Assembly (NCBI GenBank): GCA_947589095.1
Contig: CANQBX010000021.1
Span: 1 to 53,084 of the forward strand
DNA length: 53,084 nt
Origin: an uncultured Lachnospiraceae bacterium
GTDB lineage: Bacteria; Bacillota; Clostridia; Lachnospirales; Lachnospiraceae
Direction: 5' to 3'
This document shows, in pieces, positions 45,430-53,084 of the stretch. Every line of letters starts with the position of its first letter. The first letter of the stretch is position 1. A program made the translations under genes and the position numbers. Under the pieces are notes generated by a model. It was given only the letters and a program-made list of their open reading frames with translations, was not told where the DNA came from and ran no database searches.

Positions 45430-45499
45430 AAAAATACAAAAAGATCTGCTGCTGATATTCTATAGTGCGGCTCTGCATAATTCCGCTTTCCGATTCCGA

Positions 45500-47215
45500 T
45501 TACAGCTTCGTATCCCATCTCTCGCACCAGACGTTTTCATCCGGCGTTCCTTTAAAGGCGCTCTTGCCCACCAGCTTCTCCACCAGGGCGTGAACCACCT
45601 CCGGGCTGGAGGCATAAGCATTGATGTAGCAATGGCTCATGGTCAGATCGACCAGGCAGTTCGCCAGGTTCAGGCTGATGAAAACCGTGGGCACCTGGGA
45701 CGCATACCAGGGCTGATCCGTGGGAAGGATCCATTTCACCCTCATGCTGTTCTGCTGGGCGAATCCCACCTGGTTGCTGATAACCAGGACAGCGTCGCAC
45801 TCTCTCTTGAATTCCTCCATGCTGCCTTTGCCTTTGGCGGCGACCTCCGGCTCGTCGGCATAAGTAACCGCAAATCCTTCTTTCTCCAGTTCTTCCCGGA
45901 TCAGATTCTTAAGAGGCGTATCATCCGGTTTTTCCAGTTTCCCTGCCACCACATGACCTTCGCCCTGCAGGTAAACAATGCGGAGTTTTTTGGACTTGGC
46001 GGGATCAAGCGGAAGATACCCCTGGGTATCCTTCACCAGGGTAATGGCTTTATCGGCGCATGCGGCCGCAATGGCCCTGTGTTCCTCGCAGCCTACAACC
46101 TTGATTCCTTCCTTCGGCGGCATCAGGGTGCCGGCCGCCTGCTTTTTGTGAAGGCCGATGGCCGCTTTCACGCCCAGAATGCGCATCAGGGCGTCCTGCA
46201 TCCTCTCCTGGGTAATCAGTCCGGACCGGTAGCCGTCCATCATATATCCGAAGTCCTCTTCCATATCATTGAAAAACAGAAACATATCGCAGCCGGCAGC
46301 GATAGCCCTTGGAACCACCAGGCTTCTGGGGCCGGAGGCAAACATGCCGATCATGTGGGAGGCGTCGGTTACCACCAGACCGTTAAAGCCCAGCTTCTCT
46401 TTCAGAAGGCCGCTGATCAGCTCCCTGCACTGGGTAGCCGGGAGAATATCCTTGTCCTCTACCGGACCGTCGGCCAGGGCGCGCTGCCATGCGGGCTGGG
46501 CGATATGGCCGGCCATAATCGTCATAACGCCGTCGTCGATCAGTTCTTTATAAACCCTTCCGAAGGTATTCATCCAGGTTTCGCAGTCCATATCATTAAG
46601 CCCCATCATCAGATGCTGGTCGTTCTCTTCCAGGCCGTCCCCGGGAAAATGCTTGATACAGGTAGCCACGTCGCACTCCCGCTCTCCGCGGAAGAACGCT
46701 TTCGCGTAACGGATCGTTTCATCCACGTCATGGTTGAAGGAACGCAGCTGGACAATGGTATTCCTCCAGTTGTACAGAAGATCCACAATAGGGGCGAAAT
46801 TCCAGTTGGAACCGATAGCCATAGCCTCGATGCCGCCCACCTTCGCCGCCTGATAGGCACACTCCGGATCGCGGCTGGCCGCTGTGGCCGCTCCGCAGGA
46901 TATGTAGGTGCCCCCGCCCACTCCTCCGTTGCCGCCCGCTTCGCAGTTGGACGCGATCAAAAGAGGAATCCTGCTTTCTTTCTGGAAGCAGTTATTCTGC
47001 TCCCACAGCCGGTCTGCCGGCATGTTGCGGTAGCGCAGGGCGCCGGGATGATAGGTCTCCACTACATGCCGGATGTCTTCCGGCTTATCGCTGGATACCA
47101 TATTGACAAACAGCTGACCTACCTTCTCTTCATCCGTCATACCGGCAATGGTGTCCATGACCCATTTGACTCCCTCATCGTCCAGATAATAGGGCTTCGC
47201 TCTTAAATCAACCAT
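45500..47215 (-). CDS. NagZ-like glycoside hydrolase family 3 protein
   Basis: A 571-residue cytoplasmic enzyme (no signal peptide). The GH3 barrel spans about residues 20-350. KHFPGDG begins at 188, the Asp-His pair of the NagZ-type acid/base loop is DQH (199-201), and the nucleophile is Asp284 in GLVVTDASHM. A flavodoxin-like C-terminal domain covers about 380-560. The His-type acid/base marks beta-N-acetylhexosaminidases and related GH3 enzymes, some of which are phosphorylases, so the activity could be phosphorolysis rather than hydrolysis. The ATG at 47215 has AAGGAGG seven bases upstream. It is a single gene with its own consensus promoter. Domain order is the usual one, unlike the GH3 at 223. 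Confidence 0.88.
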   Translation of the reverse strand: MVDLRAKPYYLDDEGVKWVMDTIAGMTDEEKVGQLFVNMVSSDKPEDIRHVVETYHPGALRYRNMPADRLWEQNNCFQKESRIPLLIASNCEAGGNGGVGGGTYISCGAATAASRDPECAYQAAKVGGIEAMAIGSNWNFAPIVDLLYNWRNTIVQLRSFNHDVDETIRYAKAFFRGERECDVATCIKHFPGDGLEENDQHLMMGLNDMDCETWMNTFGRVYKELIDDGVMTIMAGHIAQPAWQRALADGPVEDKDILPATQCRELISGLLKEKLGFNGLVVTDASHMIGMFASGPRSLVVPRAIAAGCDMFLFFNDMEEDFGYMMDGYRSGLITQERMQDALMRILGVKAAIGLHKKQAAGTLMPPKEGIKVVGCEEHRAIAAACADKAITLVKDTQGYLPLDPAKSKKLRIVYLQGEGHVVAGKLEKPDDTPLKNLIREELEKEGFAVTYADEPEVAAKGKGSMEEFKRECDAVLVISNQVGFAQQNSMRVKWILPTDQPWYASQVPTVFISLNLANCLVDLTMSHCYINAYASSPEVVHALVEKLVGKSAFKGTPDENVWCERWDTKL

Positions 47216-47260
47216 CTCGTATCCTCCTTCTCCTTTATTTTACGAGCCTGTCTATAATTC

Positions 47261-47289
47261 AGTATAATTCCGTTCCCCGCCGCTGTCAA
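47261..47289 (-). promoter_or_regulatory. Promoter of the NagZ-like gene
   Basis: On the minus strand TTGACA (47289-47284) and TATACT (47266-47261) have a 17-base spacer, about 45 bases before the start codon. Confidence 0.8.
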
Positions 47290-47314
47290 GCGACGCGGGC
47301 TTCAAATGGAAATG

Positions 47315-47344
47315 CTGGACGATTCAGTAATATTATGATAGAAT
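47315..47344 (+). promoter_or_regulatory. Tentative promoter of the acetyltransferase gene
   Basis: CTGGAC at 47315-47320 and TAGAAT at 47339-47344 have an 18-base spacer, with TG one base before the -10. The leader to the ATG at 47523 would be about 170 bases and contains two copies of ATATGAAAAAGAA, but no gene. Confidence 0.4.
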
Positions 47345-47522
47345 AGCGGGAAAGCGGCGATGGCGTTTGCGCCGGTTGGTGTTTGACGAGCCTCTCCATC
47401 GAGACACCGGTCGAGATGATAAGGCGGAATATGAAAAAGAAAGGGTGATGTCATATGAAAAAGAATCGTGTATGGAGGGTTCACGTTTCCTAACCTTCCG
47501 AATATAACTTTGGAGGAAAGAA

Positions 47523-48080
47523 ATGGAAAATAGAATCGAGTATGTGCAGCTGACTGCCGATAACAAGGAAAAATGCGCTGCCTTTGAAAAAATGATGTCT
47601 TCCTATGTCAAAGAGCTGGACGAGCATGGACACGACCCGATGCCGGAAGGGTTCCTGACCAAATGGGTCAGCAGTATCCTGGCCATGCAGGGACCGGCCG
47701 ACCGGCATCTCGAACTTTGCTATGACGGTGAAAGGCTGATTGGTTTCCTTTACGGGAAGATCGACCATGAGGATCACAAAGGCTTCATTAAGCCGGGGTA
47801 CGGCTATATTATGGAATTCTATGTGAAGCCGGAGTATCGCCGCAGAGGTTATGGCCGGGCGATGTACCGGCGGCTGGAGCGGCTGTTTATCAATGATGGC
47901 GCGGAGAGGATGTACCTGACGGCGGATCCGGTTACAGGAAGACCGTTTTGGGAGGCGATGGGCTTTTCGGCGACCGGCGAACGATCGCCGGAGAATAGGA
48001 TGGAGATCTATGAAAAGTCTGTGTCGTTCGACTCAAGCGGGAGAGAAAAACTCATACCGCTTACGGAAGAAGCCGTGTGA
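47523..48080 (+). CDS. GNAT-family N-acetyltransferase
   Basis: A 185-residue acetyl-CoA-dependent acetyltransferase with one GNAT domain. Motif A is VKPEYRRRGYGRAMYRRLE (about 101-119), with the acetyl-CoA pyrophosphate loop RRRGYG. The preceding strand IMEFYV and the late GRPFWEAMGF are also typical. GGAGGAAAGAA precedes the ATG. The substrate (amino acid, drug, protein or polyamine) cannot be told. It is a single gene between the NagZ-like gene and a long gap. Confidence 0.92.
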   Translation: MENRIEYVQLTADNKEKCAAFEKMMSSYVKELDEHGHDPMPEGFLTKWVSSILAMQGPADRHLELCYDGERLIGFLYGKIDHEDHKGFIKPGYGYIMEFYVKPEYRRRGYGRAMYRRLERLFINDGAERMYLTADPVTGRPFWEAMGFSATGERSPENRMEIYEKSVSFDSSGREKLIPLTEEAV

Positions 48081-48480
48081 CGGGGCATAAAGGCTGCGTA
48101 ATGCTGCGGGTGGTAGCCTGGAATCATAGAAAAGCGTGAATCAGTTTTGCGAATAGCTCGTGGGTTGGGGAGTCTGTTAAGGCTCCCCTTCCTCTATGCG
48201 GTGAATACGGCATAAATATTCATCAAAATGTATAGAATCAGGATCCCTGCTTCTTTATAGGGAGAGGCAGCCAAAAAGCGATGAATATTTTATTAAAAAA
48301 CGAATGTTTAAGCACAGCGAAAGGAGGAGAAGCCGTCGATGGTGAACAGGCAACATAGCTTTTTCGGGCAGTCTGGGTTATAATGAGAAATAGTGGAATA
48401 AGTAAAGCGGAGATTCTTTTCGGAGGCTGACAGGTACGGCTCAGCCGGAGACGCGGAACGGATGGGAAGGAGGTTCGCGA
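48081..48480. other. 400-base gap after the acetyltransferase gene
   Basis: A terminator is visible at 48167-48195: GGGGAGTC and GGCTCCCC around TGTTAA, followed by TTCCTCT. Near 48379 a TATAAT without a good -35 may start transcription of the next gene. I see no credible gene or RNA in the rest. Confidence 0.5.
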
Positions 48481-49344
48481 ATGGCTGACAGGCATTATTT
48501 CATCCATGAGGATGCGCCCGCGTTGGTGCGGGACATGATCGACTACTGTAAAAAATGGGGACTCTGGAGGGACAACTGCATCTGCGCGGGGGGAAAGCTC
48601 TACTGCCATCCTTTGCCGGAGCCGGGATCTGACAGATCCGGCGGGCTTCTTGCGGGTTATGACGATGTTTGGGAGGAGGATTTTCCCGATTCTAAGAGGG
48701 AACGGCTTTTCAGCGTTCCGATCTGCATTTCCGGCACAGGCCGATATGAGTTTAGGTGTTTCTGCAACCAAGAGCAGCTTCTGGATATGGCGTTTGAGGG
48801 ACCGCTCTATGACCTTCTGTACCTGCATAAGTACAGAGCGGCGCTTACGGATCTGTCCTCCGAGGCCCGGGCGGAGATTTGCAGGCTGCTGTTGGAGAAA
48901 GACTCTGCGATTCGTTGTGAAATAGACTTGATTCATTGGGACATAAAGGAGGAGGCAATGTCTGACGCGAGGGACTTCATGGAGCGGCGTGAGGGATGGG
49001 ATCCTGCAGAGTTTGATTCTTATGAGGAGTATCTGGAACTGGCGGGCTTCGAGGATCCTTTTTACGGTGCGGACAATTCCCTGGCCCGGCAGCAGGAATT
49101 TGCATCGCGGGATGAGATGACGGAGACGCTGGAGAGATCGGTGTTATTGCGGGAGGATACGCTCTATCAGGTATTTTTGCAGAAGAAGCTAGATGATTAC
49201 GCGGACGATTTGATAATAACCGATTACGGGGAGCTGGAGGAGAGGATTTATCGTGGATTTACAGACATTTTCGACAGGTACGGCCTGCGGTATGATTTTT
49301 GTTCCAGTACAATGCTGACAGCCTATCGGCTTGGAGAAGAATAA
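48481..49344 (+). CDS. Unknown 287-residue soluble protein
   Basis: A cytoplasmic protein that I cannot assign to a family. It is acidic, with Asp/Glu-rich helical stretches throughout (for example about 155-215), several Cys in the first half (CKKWGLWRDNCICAGGKLYC, about 23-42; FRCFC, about 96-100) and no signal or membrane segment. The CxC spacing could bind metal, but this is speculative. GGAAGGAGG lies seven bases before the ATG. It opens the accessory cluster and is followed after 27 bases by the first phosphoesterase gene, probably in the same transcript. Confidence 0.7.
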   Translation: MADRHYFIHEDAPALVRDMIDYCKKWGLWRDNCICAGGKLYCHPLPEPGSDRSGGLLAGYDDVWEEDFPDSKRERLFSVPICISGTGRYEFRCFCNQEQLLDMAFEGPLYDLLYLHKYRAALTDLSSEARAEICRLLLEKDSAIRCEIDLIHWDIKEEAMSDARDFMERREGWDPAEFDSYEEYLELAGFEDPFYGADNSLARQQEFASRDEMTETLERSVLLREDTLYQVFLQKKLDDYADDLIITDYGELEERIYRGFTDIFDRYGLRYDFCSSTMLTAYRLGEE

Positions 49345-49371
49345 TCCTAATTTAAGAGGCTGGAGATTGAA

Positions 49372-49986
49372 ATGAATTATTACATCAGCGACATGCATTT
49401 CTTTCATAAAAATGTGACCAGGGCAGGCTCCGGCTTCGACGGCAGGCCATACGCGACGCTGGAGGAAATGCACGAGGATATGAAAAGCCGATGGAATCAG
49501 AAGATCACCAACGGGGATACGGTCTACATCTTAGGCGATGTATCCCTGCGGGGCCGATGGGAGGAACGGATTGCATTGGTATCTACTCTGAAAGGGCATA
49601 AGATCCTGATTCGGGGCAATCACGACGATACTTCGGATCTGCGTTATCAGAAGCTTTATGATGAGATTTGCGATTATAAGGAGATCACGGATCGGCTGGG
49701 CCAGGAGACGGTGCATCTTGTCCTGTCCCACTATCCGATCCTGATGTGGAAAAACCAGCACCGTGGATGGATCCTTTTGTACGGGCACCTGCATAACGGT
49801 GGGGAATATCGGTATTTTCAGCGCCTGATAGAGGAGATGAACGGGAAAGATTTTGAGGCGCGCATCCCGAACAGCCAGCCGATTCGAGCCTATAATGTGG
49901 GCTGTATGCTGCCGTATATGGATTACGAGCCCCGGACGCTTGCTGAGATCGTAAGAGACAGTTCGTTCCGGAAGGCCAATGCTTGA
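49372..49986 (+). CDS. Calcineurin-like metallophosphoesterase, first of three
   Basis: A 204-residue stand-alone metallophosphoesterase with all dinuclear-metal motifs: DMHFFH (D7, H9), GDVS (about 54-57), RGNHDD (about 77-82), LSHYP (about 118-122) and YGHLHN (about 138-143). This compact form is common next to RNA- or nucleotide-processing genes and in phage. The substrate is unknown. It lies 27 bases after the unknown 287-residue gene, and the next small gene starts 24 bases downstream. Confidence 0.9.
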   Translation: MNYYISDMHFFHKNVTRAGSGFDGRPYATLEEMHEDMKSRWNQKITNGDTVYILGDVSLRGRWEERIALVSTLKGHKILIRGNHDDTSDLRYQKLYDEICDYKEITDRLGQETVHLVLSHYPILMWKNQHRGWILLYGHLHNGGEYRYFQRLIEEMNGKDFEARIPNSQPIRAYNVGCMLPYMDYEPRTLAEIVRDSSFRKANA

Positions 49987-50009
49987 GATTTCCAGGAGAA
50001 GTAAGAGAA

Positions 50010-50249
50010 ATGAGTCGCAGTTATAAAAGAAATCCGGTATATAAAGCTTTGAGCAAATATTCTAAGAGGCAGGCAAATAAGAAAGTGCGCCGGACAAAAC
50101 TTACTGTCTTTAGAAAATCAAATATGTATCGCAAGGTGTATGAAACATGGGATGTATGCGATTATAGATTTTATGTGCCTTTTTCCTCTGAAATATCAAA
50201 AAATAAGGACGATATGAATCGGTGGAGAAAATGGTATTATAGAAAATAG
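50010..50249 (+). CDS. Small, highly basic protein
   Basis: A 79-residue protein opening MSRSYKRNPVYKALSKYSKR, rich in Lys, Arg and Tyr, with KRQANKKVRRTK in the middle. Short RSYK-type basic proteins like this occur sporadically in phages and bacterial accessory regions; I know no function. Nucleic-acid binding is a fair guess from charge. AGGAGA precedes the ATG at 50010 by ten bases. The frame is open slightly further upstream, overlapping the phosphoesterase end. Codon use is AT-richer than upstream. Confidence 0.65.
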   Translation: MSRSYKRNPVYKALSKYSKRQANKKVRRTKLTVFRKSNMYRKVYETWDVCDYRFYVPFSSEISKNKDDMNRWRKWYYRK

Positions 50250-50280
50250 AATATGTTAACCATACGGTAGAAGGGAGAAA

Positions 50281-51108
50281 ATGATGGTCATAGCCTGTTA
50301 CGCCGGTGTAGGGAAAAGTACATTTGCAAAGGCAAATCCGTCCGAGTCCATTGACCTGTGCAGTATGCCGTATAGCTGGATCCTTCCGGGTAGGAAGGAG
50401 GAGGGTGAGAAGCTAAAAGCGGCGCCGTATCTGCTGCGCCATCCTGCATATCCGGGAAATTACTTGGCGGCGATCCTGGAGGCGGAAGCAAGGTATGAGT
50501 ATGTGCTGATCCCGTCCAGCCTGGTTGTTTTGAACCATCTGTATACAGAGTATGGGATTCCGTATCTGCTTTGTTATCCGGGTATCGAGTGTAAGGAAGA
50601 ATACAAGCAAAGGTATGTCGCCAGGGGCAATTCGGAGGATTTCACAGATATTTTTACTGAACAGTGGGAAGAGCGGATCACGGCGTTGGAGAATGATGAA
50701 AACGGTATTCATTTCCGGCTTGCGCGGGGACAGTTTTTGACAGATATCAAGGCAGATTTAGACAATGCCATTCGTGCCGCTGTGAATGGAAAGAAAGAGA
50801 GGGAACAGGAACTCCCTGCATTAAAAGAGTGCGTGGATATTATATCGCGTCAGAGTTGTCTGTGGTTTATGGGAGGAGCGACGCATTATTATTATCCCGT
50901 GGATCTTACGATAGAAGAAAACAGGAAATGGGTATTTGACATAGGGAAATTATGTTATGAAAAAGATATTTCCATAATGATCGACGGAGTTCAGTTTCTG
51001 GAATCATTTTATGACCATGGGCATGGCGCTGATGTGGATATCAGGCTGCGGAAGTTGAGCGGGAGACAGGACGTGCTGCAGATGATGGAAAAGTTGGCGG
51101 AGCTATGA
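50281..51108 (+). CDS. P-loop kinase-like protein
   Basis: A 275-residue protein whose first residues hold a Walker A (CYAGVGKST, about residues 5-13). No clear Walker B is seen. The beginning resembles small nucleotide or polynucleotide kinases of phage type, with an LLCYPG strand and an Arg/Tyr lid-like region near 100-115. The last 100 residues contain a second, unassigned part (CLWFMGGATHYYYPVDLT). AGAAGGGAG precedes the ATG at 50281; a second ATG follows directly. It lies among three phosphoesterase genes. Confidence 0.7.
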   Translation: MMVIACYAGVGKSTFAKANPSESIDLCSMPYSWILPGRKEEGEKLKAAPYLLRHPAYPGNYLAAILEAEARYEYVLIPSSLVVLNHLYTEYGIPYLLCYPGIECKEEYKQRYVARGNSEDFTDIFTEQWEERITALENDENGIHFRLARGQFLTDIKADLDNAIRAAVNGKKEREQELPALKECVDIISRQSCLWFMGGATHYYYPVDLTIEENRKWVFDIGKLCYEKDISIMIDGVQFLESFYDHGHGADVDIRLRKLSGRQDVLQMMEKLAEL

Positions 51109-51175
51109 TCGGAAGAGAAAATGGTATGTAAAGCTCTAATATGGAAATCCTTGATGACATACAGATTCTCTGACG

Positions 51176-51460
51176 ATTTCGAACATGGAGATCCGGGATA
51201 TCTATAAAAGACAGATCATGGCGCTGTTCAGGGAACAGGTGTCTCAGGACGGCGCGATGGTACGCGAGTTTTGCGAGGCTTTGCTGGCTGGAAACACATG
51301 GAGAGCGGAGGAATTTCTGGGGGAATATCTGGAGATGACGGTGAGTCTCTGTGACACGTTTGCGCGGCAGAATCTGAAAGAGGATTTTTATCACGGAAGC
51401 TTGCTTGGAGTCTTAAGTTTTGAGGGAAGCTGGTATGTAACCAGGAGAACCCAAATATAA
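51176..51460 (+). pseudogene. C-terminal fragment of an AAA-ATPase-like/PD-(D/E)XK protein
   Basis: The frame ISNMEIRDIYKRQIMALFRE, then FCEALLAGNTWRAEEFL and DFYHGSLLGVLS, matches the C-terminal part of the AAA-ATPase-like/DUF1703 proteins common in gut anaerobes. There the order is a PNxEVRxIY linker, an ALL-x-GD helix and FYHGFLLGLL, followed by a SNRESGxGRxD nuclease motif. Here the whole ATPase half is missing. After YV the nuclease motif is lost to a frameshift (NQEN appears in another frame). A start at 51185 could still give a 91-residue peptide, but this looks like a relic. Confidence 0.6.
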
Positions 51461-51464
51461 AGAT

Positions 51465-51734
51465 TTGGACATAGATGATAAAAAACAAAAATATGATGGA
51501 GCAACGTTTAATTTTCACCTATATCCAGAAGATGAGACAGTAATGAAAGAAATTGCAGAAAAAGTAAACAATGTAAGAAACGAAGTAATTAAACAGCTTA
51601 AAGAACAAGGTGCATTTGTGGATAGAGAGAAATTTAATAAATCATATATAGATAATAATATATACATAAGTGCAGAAATAAATGCAAAGAATAAAGTGGT
51701 ATCAAATAGGGGATGTGGATCAAGGGTAATATAA
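51465..51734 (+). CDS. Unknown AT-rich reading frame, possibly broken
   Basis: An 89-codon frame with a TTG as its first start. It encodes a charged, helical peptide (EIAEKVNNVRNEVIKQLKEQG) of no known family. The DNA is much AT-richer than the surroundings. It overlaps the next frame by 22 bases and directly follows the ATPase relic, so it may be the N-terminal part of a gene split by a frameshift. Confidence 0.4.
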   Translation: MDIDDKKQKYDGATFNFHLYPEDETVMKEIAEKVNNVRNEVIKQLKEQGAFVDREKFNKSYIDNNIYISAEINAKNKVVSNRGCGSRVI

Positions 51735-52147
51735 TAGAATTAAGCGGTGAACACAATCATCTATATCGCTTTATAGCGGCAAAGAGAAATGGAGTTTTGT
51801 ATGAACTAAATTTTATGCGCTTTTTTATAGATAAAGAAAAAAAGGTGAATTGTATATTAAAGACAATTCAGTTCGATCGATGTATGAATCAAAGTGTGAA
51901 TTGTGACAACGGGGAATGTAAGATATGCTATCCGAAATCATATCAGTCACAAGCAGCTTATCTCAATGAAATAATAGAAAAAAATAGTAGTAAGGAAGGC
52001 TTAAAAAGTTTTTGCTATAATCCTGATGTGAGTTTTTATTATGATTCGAAAGATGAAGAAAAGACTGCTAAGAATGTGGCTCTGATTGCCAAAGCATTTA
52101 TTGATTTTATGAATAAATGCGACAAATGGAAAAAGGCTGATGAATGA
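51713..52147 (+). CDS. Unknown AT-rich 144-residue protein
   Basis: A frame encoding a soluble protein with a Cys-rich patch (CMNQSVNCDNGECKICYP, about 62-79) that resembles a small zinc-binding knuckle. The rest has no recognisable motif. The ribosome binding site (AGGGG next to the ATG) is too close, so translation may be coupled to the preceding frame, or the two may be parts of one broken gene. Base composition is strongly AT-rich, which points to transfer. Confidence 0.5.
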   Translation: MWIKGNIIELSGEHNHLYRFIAAKRNGVLYELNFMRFFIDKEKKVNCILKTIQFDRCMNQSVNCDNGECKICYPKSYQSQAAYLNEIIEKNSSKEGLKSFCYNPDVSFYYDSKDEEKTAKNVALIAKAFIDFMNKCDKWKKADE

Positions 52148-52187
52148 GGGGACATGAATCGAAGAAGTCGACGAATCCAGGAGGAAT

Positions 52188-52907
52188 ATGAGATATATTG
52201 TTTCTGACATACATGGCTGCTATGACCAGTATCGGGCATTGTTGGAAAAAATTCATTTTACCGACGCAGATGAACTCTATGTGCTGGGCGACGTTGTAGA
52301 CCGCGGGCCGGAGCCCATCAAAGTGCTTCAGGATATGAGGAAGCGTCCGAACGTTATTTTTATTCTGGGAAATCATGATTTTGCCATGTATTCCCTTATG
52401 AAATACCTTATGGTGAAAGTCACGGAAGAAAATTATGACAGTCACTTGACAGAGGAGATCATGCTGGCCCTGAGCCTTTGGTTGCAGGATGGCGGACAGA
52501 GCACGATGGAGAAGTTCCGGGGTTTGAACCATGCGGAGATGGCGTATATTCTTGATTACATAGCGGAGGCGTCTCTGTATGAGGTAATAGAACACAACGG
52601 AAAAGAGTACCGGCTTGTCCATGCTGGGTTATCAAATTTTGCGCCGGGTAAAGGGCTGGATGAATATGGATTATATGATTTTCTGGAAGAAAGAGCGGAC
52701 TATTCCAGAAGATACTATCCGCAGGACAATATTTATCTGGTGACAGGGCATACGCCGACGGTTTCTATTGAAGGCTGGGAAAAGCCGGAGGTGTACAGGA
52801 AACACGGACACATTGCGGTTGACTGTGCCTGTGTGGCGAGAGGAAGGCTGGCGGCGTTCTGCGTGGAAACGGAGGAAGTCATTTATGTGGATGGCTATAG
52901 GCTGTAA
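52188..52907 (+). CDS. PrpA-like metallophosphoesterase, second of three
   Basis: A 239-residue calcineurin-type phosphatase similar to bacterial serine/threonine protein phosphatase 1 (PrpA/PrpB) and diadenosine tetraphosphatases. Motifs are SDIHGCY (about 6-12), LGDVVDRGP (about 33-41), LGNHDF (about 60-65), LVHAG (about 141-145) and VTGHTPT (about 182-188). These are complete for a dinuclear metal site. CAGGAGG lies before the ATG. The family acts on phosphoproteins or nucleotides; which one cannot be told here. A third related gene begins 103 bases downstream. Confidence 0.92.
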   Translation: MRYIVSDIHGCYDQYRALLEKIHFTDADELYVLGDVVDRGPEPIKVLQDMRKRPNVIFILGNHDFAMYSLMKYLMVKVTEENYDSHLTEEIMLALSLWLQDGGQSTMEKFRGLNHAEMAYILDYIAEASLYEVIEHNGKEYRLVHAGLSNFAPGKGLDEYGLYDFLEERADYSRRYYPQDNIYLVTGHTPTVSIEGWEKPEVYRKHGHIAVDCACVARGRLAAFCVETEEVIYVDGYRL

Positions 52908-53010
52908 GGGTCAATATGACAGAGAATTTCCGAAAGGAAGATTATGACCGATTGCTTTTGGAGAATGGAATCATCTGCCGGTTATCCTGTTAGAAAAAAG
53001 GAGATTTCGC

Positions 53011-53084
53011 ATGAAATTATATTGTATGTCGGATATTCACGGCTGTCTTGGGGAGTTTGAGGAGGCGCTGTCGCTGGTAGAGGA
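53011..53084 (+). CDS. Start of a third metallophosphoesterase gene (cut by window end)
   Basis: The frame opens MKLYCMSDIHGCLGEFEEAL, the same N-terminal strand and SDIHG metal motif as the gene at 52188. AAAAAAGGAGA precedes the ATG by seven bases. Only about 24 codons lie in the window, so length and completeness are unknown. The 103 bases before it hold a 25-codon frame (52917) of doubtful reality. Confidence 0.8.
   Translation, partial: MKLYCMSDIHGCLGEFEEALSLVE

Noticed and set aside
45590-47206. 538-codon plus-strand frame opposite the NagZ-like GH3 gene
   Set aside because: It mirrors the GH3 codons, has no recognisable domain, and starts without a ribosome binding site. The GH3 reading has all catalytic motifs.
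47428-47500. Two short ATG frames starting ATGAAAAAGAA before the acetyltransferase gene
   Set aside because: They encode only 4 and 12 residues and share a direct repeat; no evidence that they are leader peptides.
52917-52994. 25-codon frame between two phosphoesterase genes
   Set aside because: Too short, no clear ribosome binding site and no recognisable sequence.

Overview
The window looks like chromosomal DNA of a gut Lachnospiraceae-type Clostridium, perhaps Eisenbergiella- or Hungatella-like (inference). The reasons are sigma-A promoters of TTGACA/TATAAT type, strong AGGAGG ribosome binding sites, and marker families typical of the group: a YerC/YecD TrpR-like protein, DUF1836, a TIGR03905 TSCPD protein and DUF4143 ATPases. 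Carbohydrate genes are embedded in ABC importer clusters that lack their own ATPase. Most of the window is GC-rich. Two stretches, about 41.6-44.0 kb and 50-52.2 kb, are visibly AT-richer and contain broken or unassigned genes, which suggests acquired DNA.

Layout. 1-7.1 kb: a domain-permuted GH3 glycosidase, an MqsA/Panacea-type antitoxin-like regulator with its own promoter and palindromic operator, and a 1004-residue unknown protein built from two tandem copies of one long unit plus a Gln/Asn-rich repeat tail. 7.3-24.1 kb: a LacI-type regulator, then a large co-directional locus behind a consensus promoter flanked by two LacI-type palindromes. It encodes a GH43 lipoprotein resembling exo-beta-1,3-galactanase, a giant solute-binding protein fused to carbohydrate-binding domains, two permeases, an NHL/TPR membrane-anchored protein, a Yip1-like membrane protein, a secreted DUF5696 protein, two more permeases and a second binding protein. 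It ends at a strong terminator. 24.2-33.6 kb: a GH35 beta-galactosidase, a hybrid histidine kinase paired with an orphan binding lipoprotein, a heparinase II/III-like protein and an SDR epimerase. Together these suggest sensing, surface trimming, import and intracellular hydrolysis of a galactose-containing polysaccharide such as type II arabinogalactan.

33.8-41.6 kb holds housekeeping genes: a nitroreductase, a YerC-like regulator, a DUF1836 protein, RidA, a TSCPD protein, PcrA helicase, a small membrane protein with an acidic tail, and RlmD. 41.6-45.4 kb is an AT-richer patch with remnants, palindromes, 33-bp-phased direct repeats and two AAA/DUF4143 ATPases. 45.5-48.1 kb holds a NagZ-like GH3 enzyme and a GNAT acetyltransferase. 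48.4-53.1 kb is an accessory cluster with three calcineurin-type phosphoesterases (the last cut by the window edge), a P-loop kinase-like protein, several unknown small proteins and a broken AAA-ATPase fragment.

Two themes cut across the window. A short GC-rich palindromic repeat occurs between genes and also as an in-frame tandem expansion inside the heparinase-like gene. Several conserved enzymes (PcrA, RlmD, heparinase-like, GH3) carry low-complexity inserts not expected in their families.
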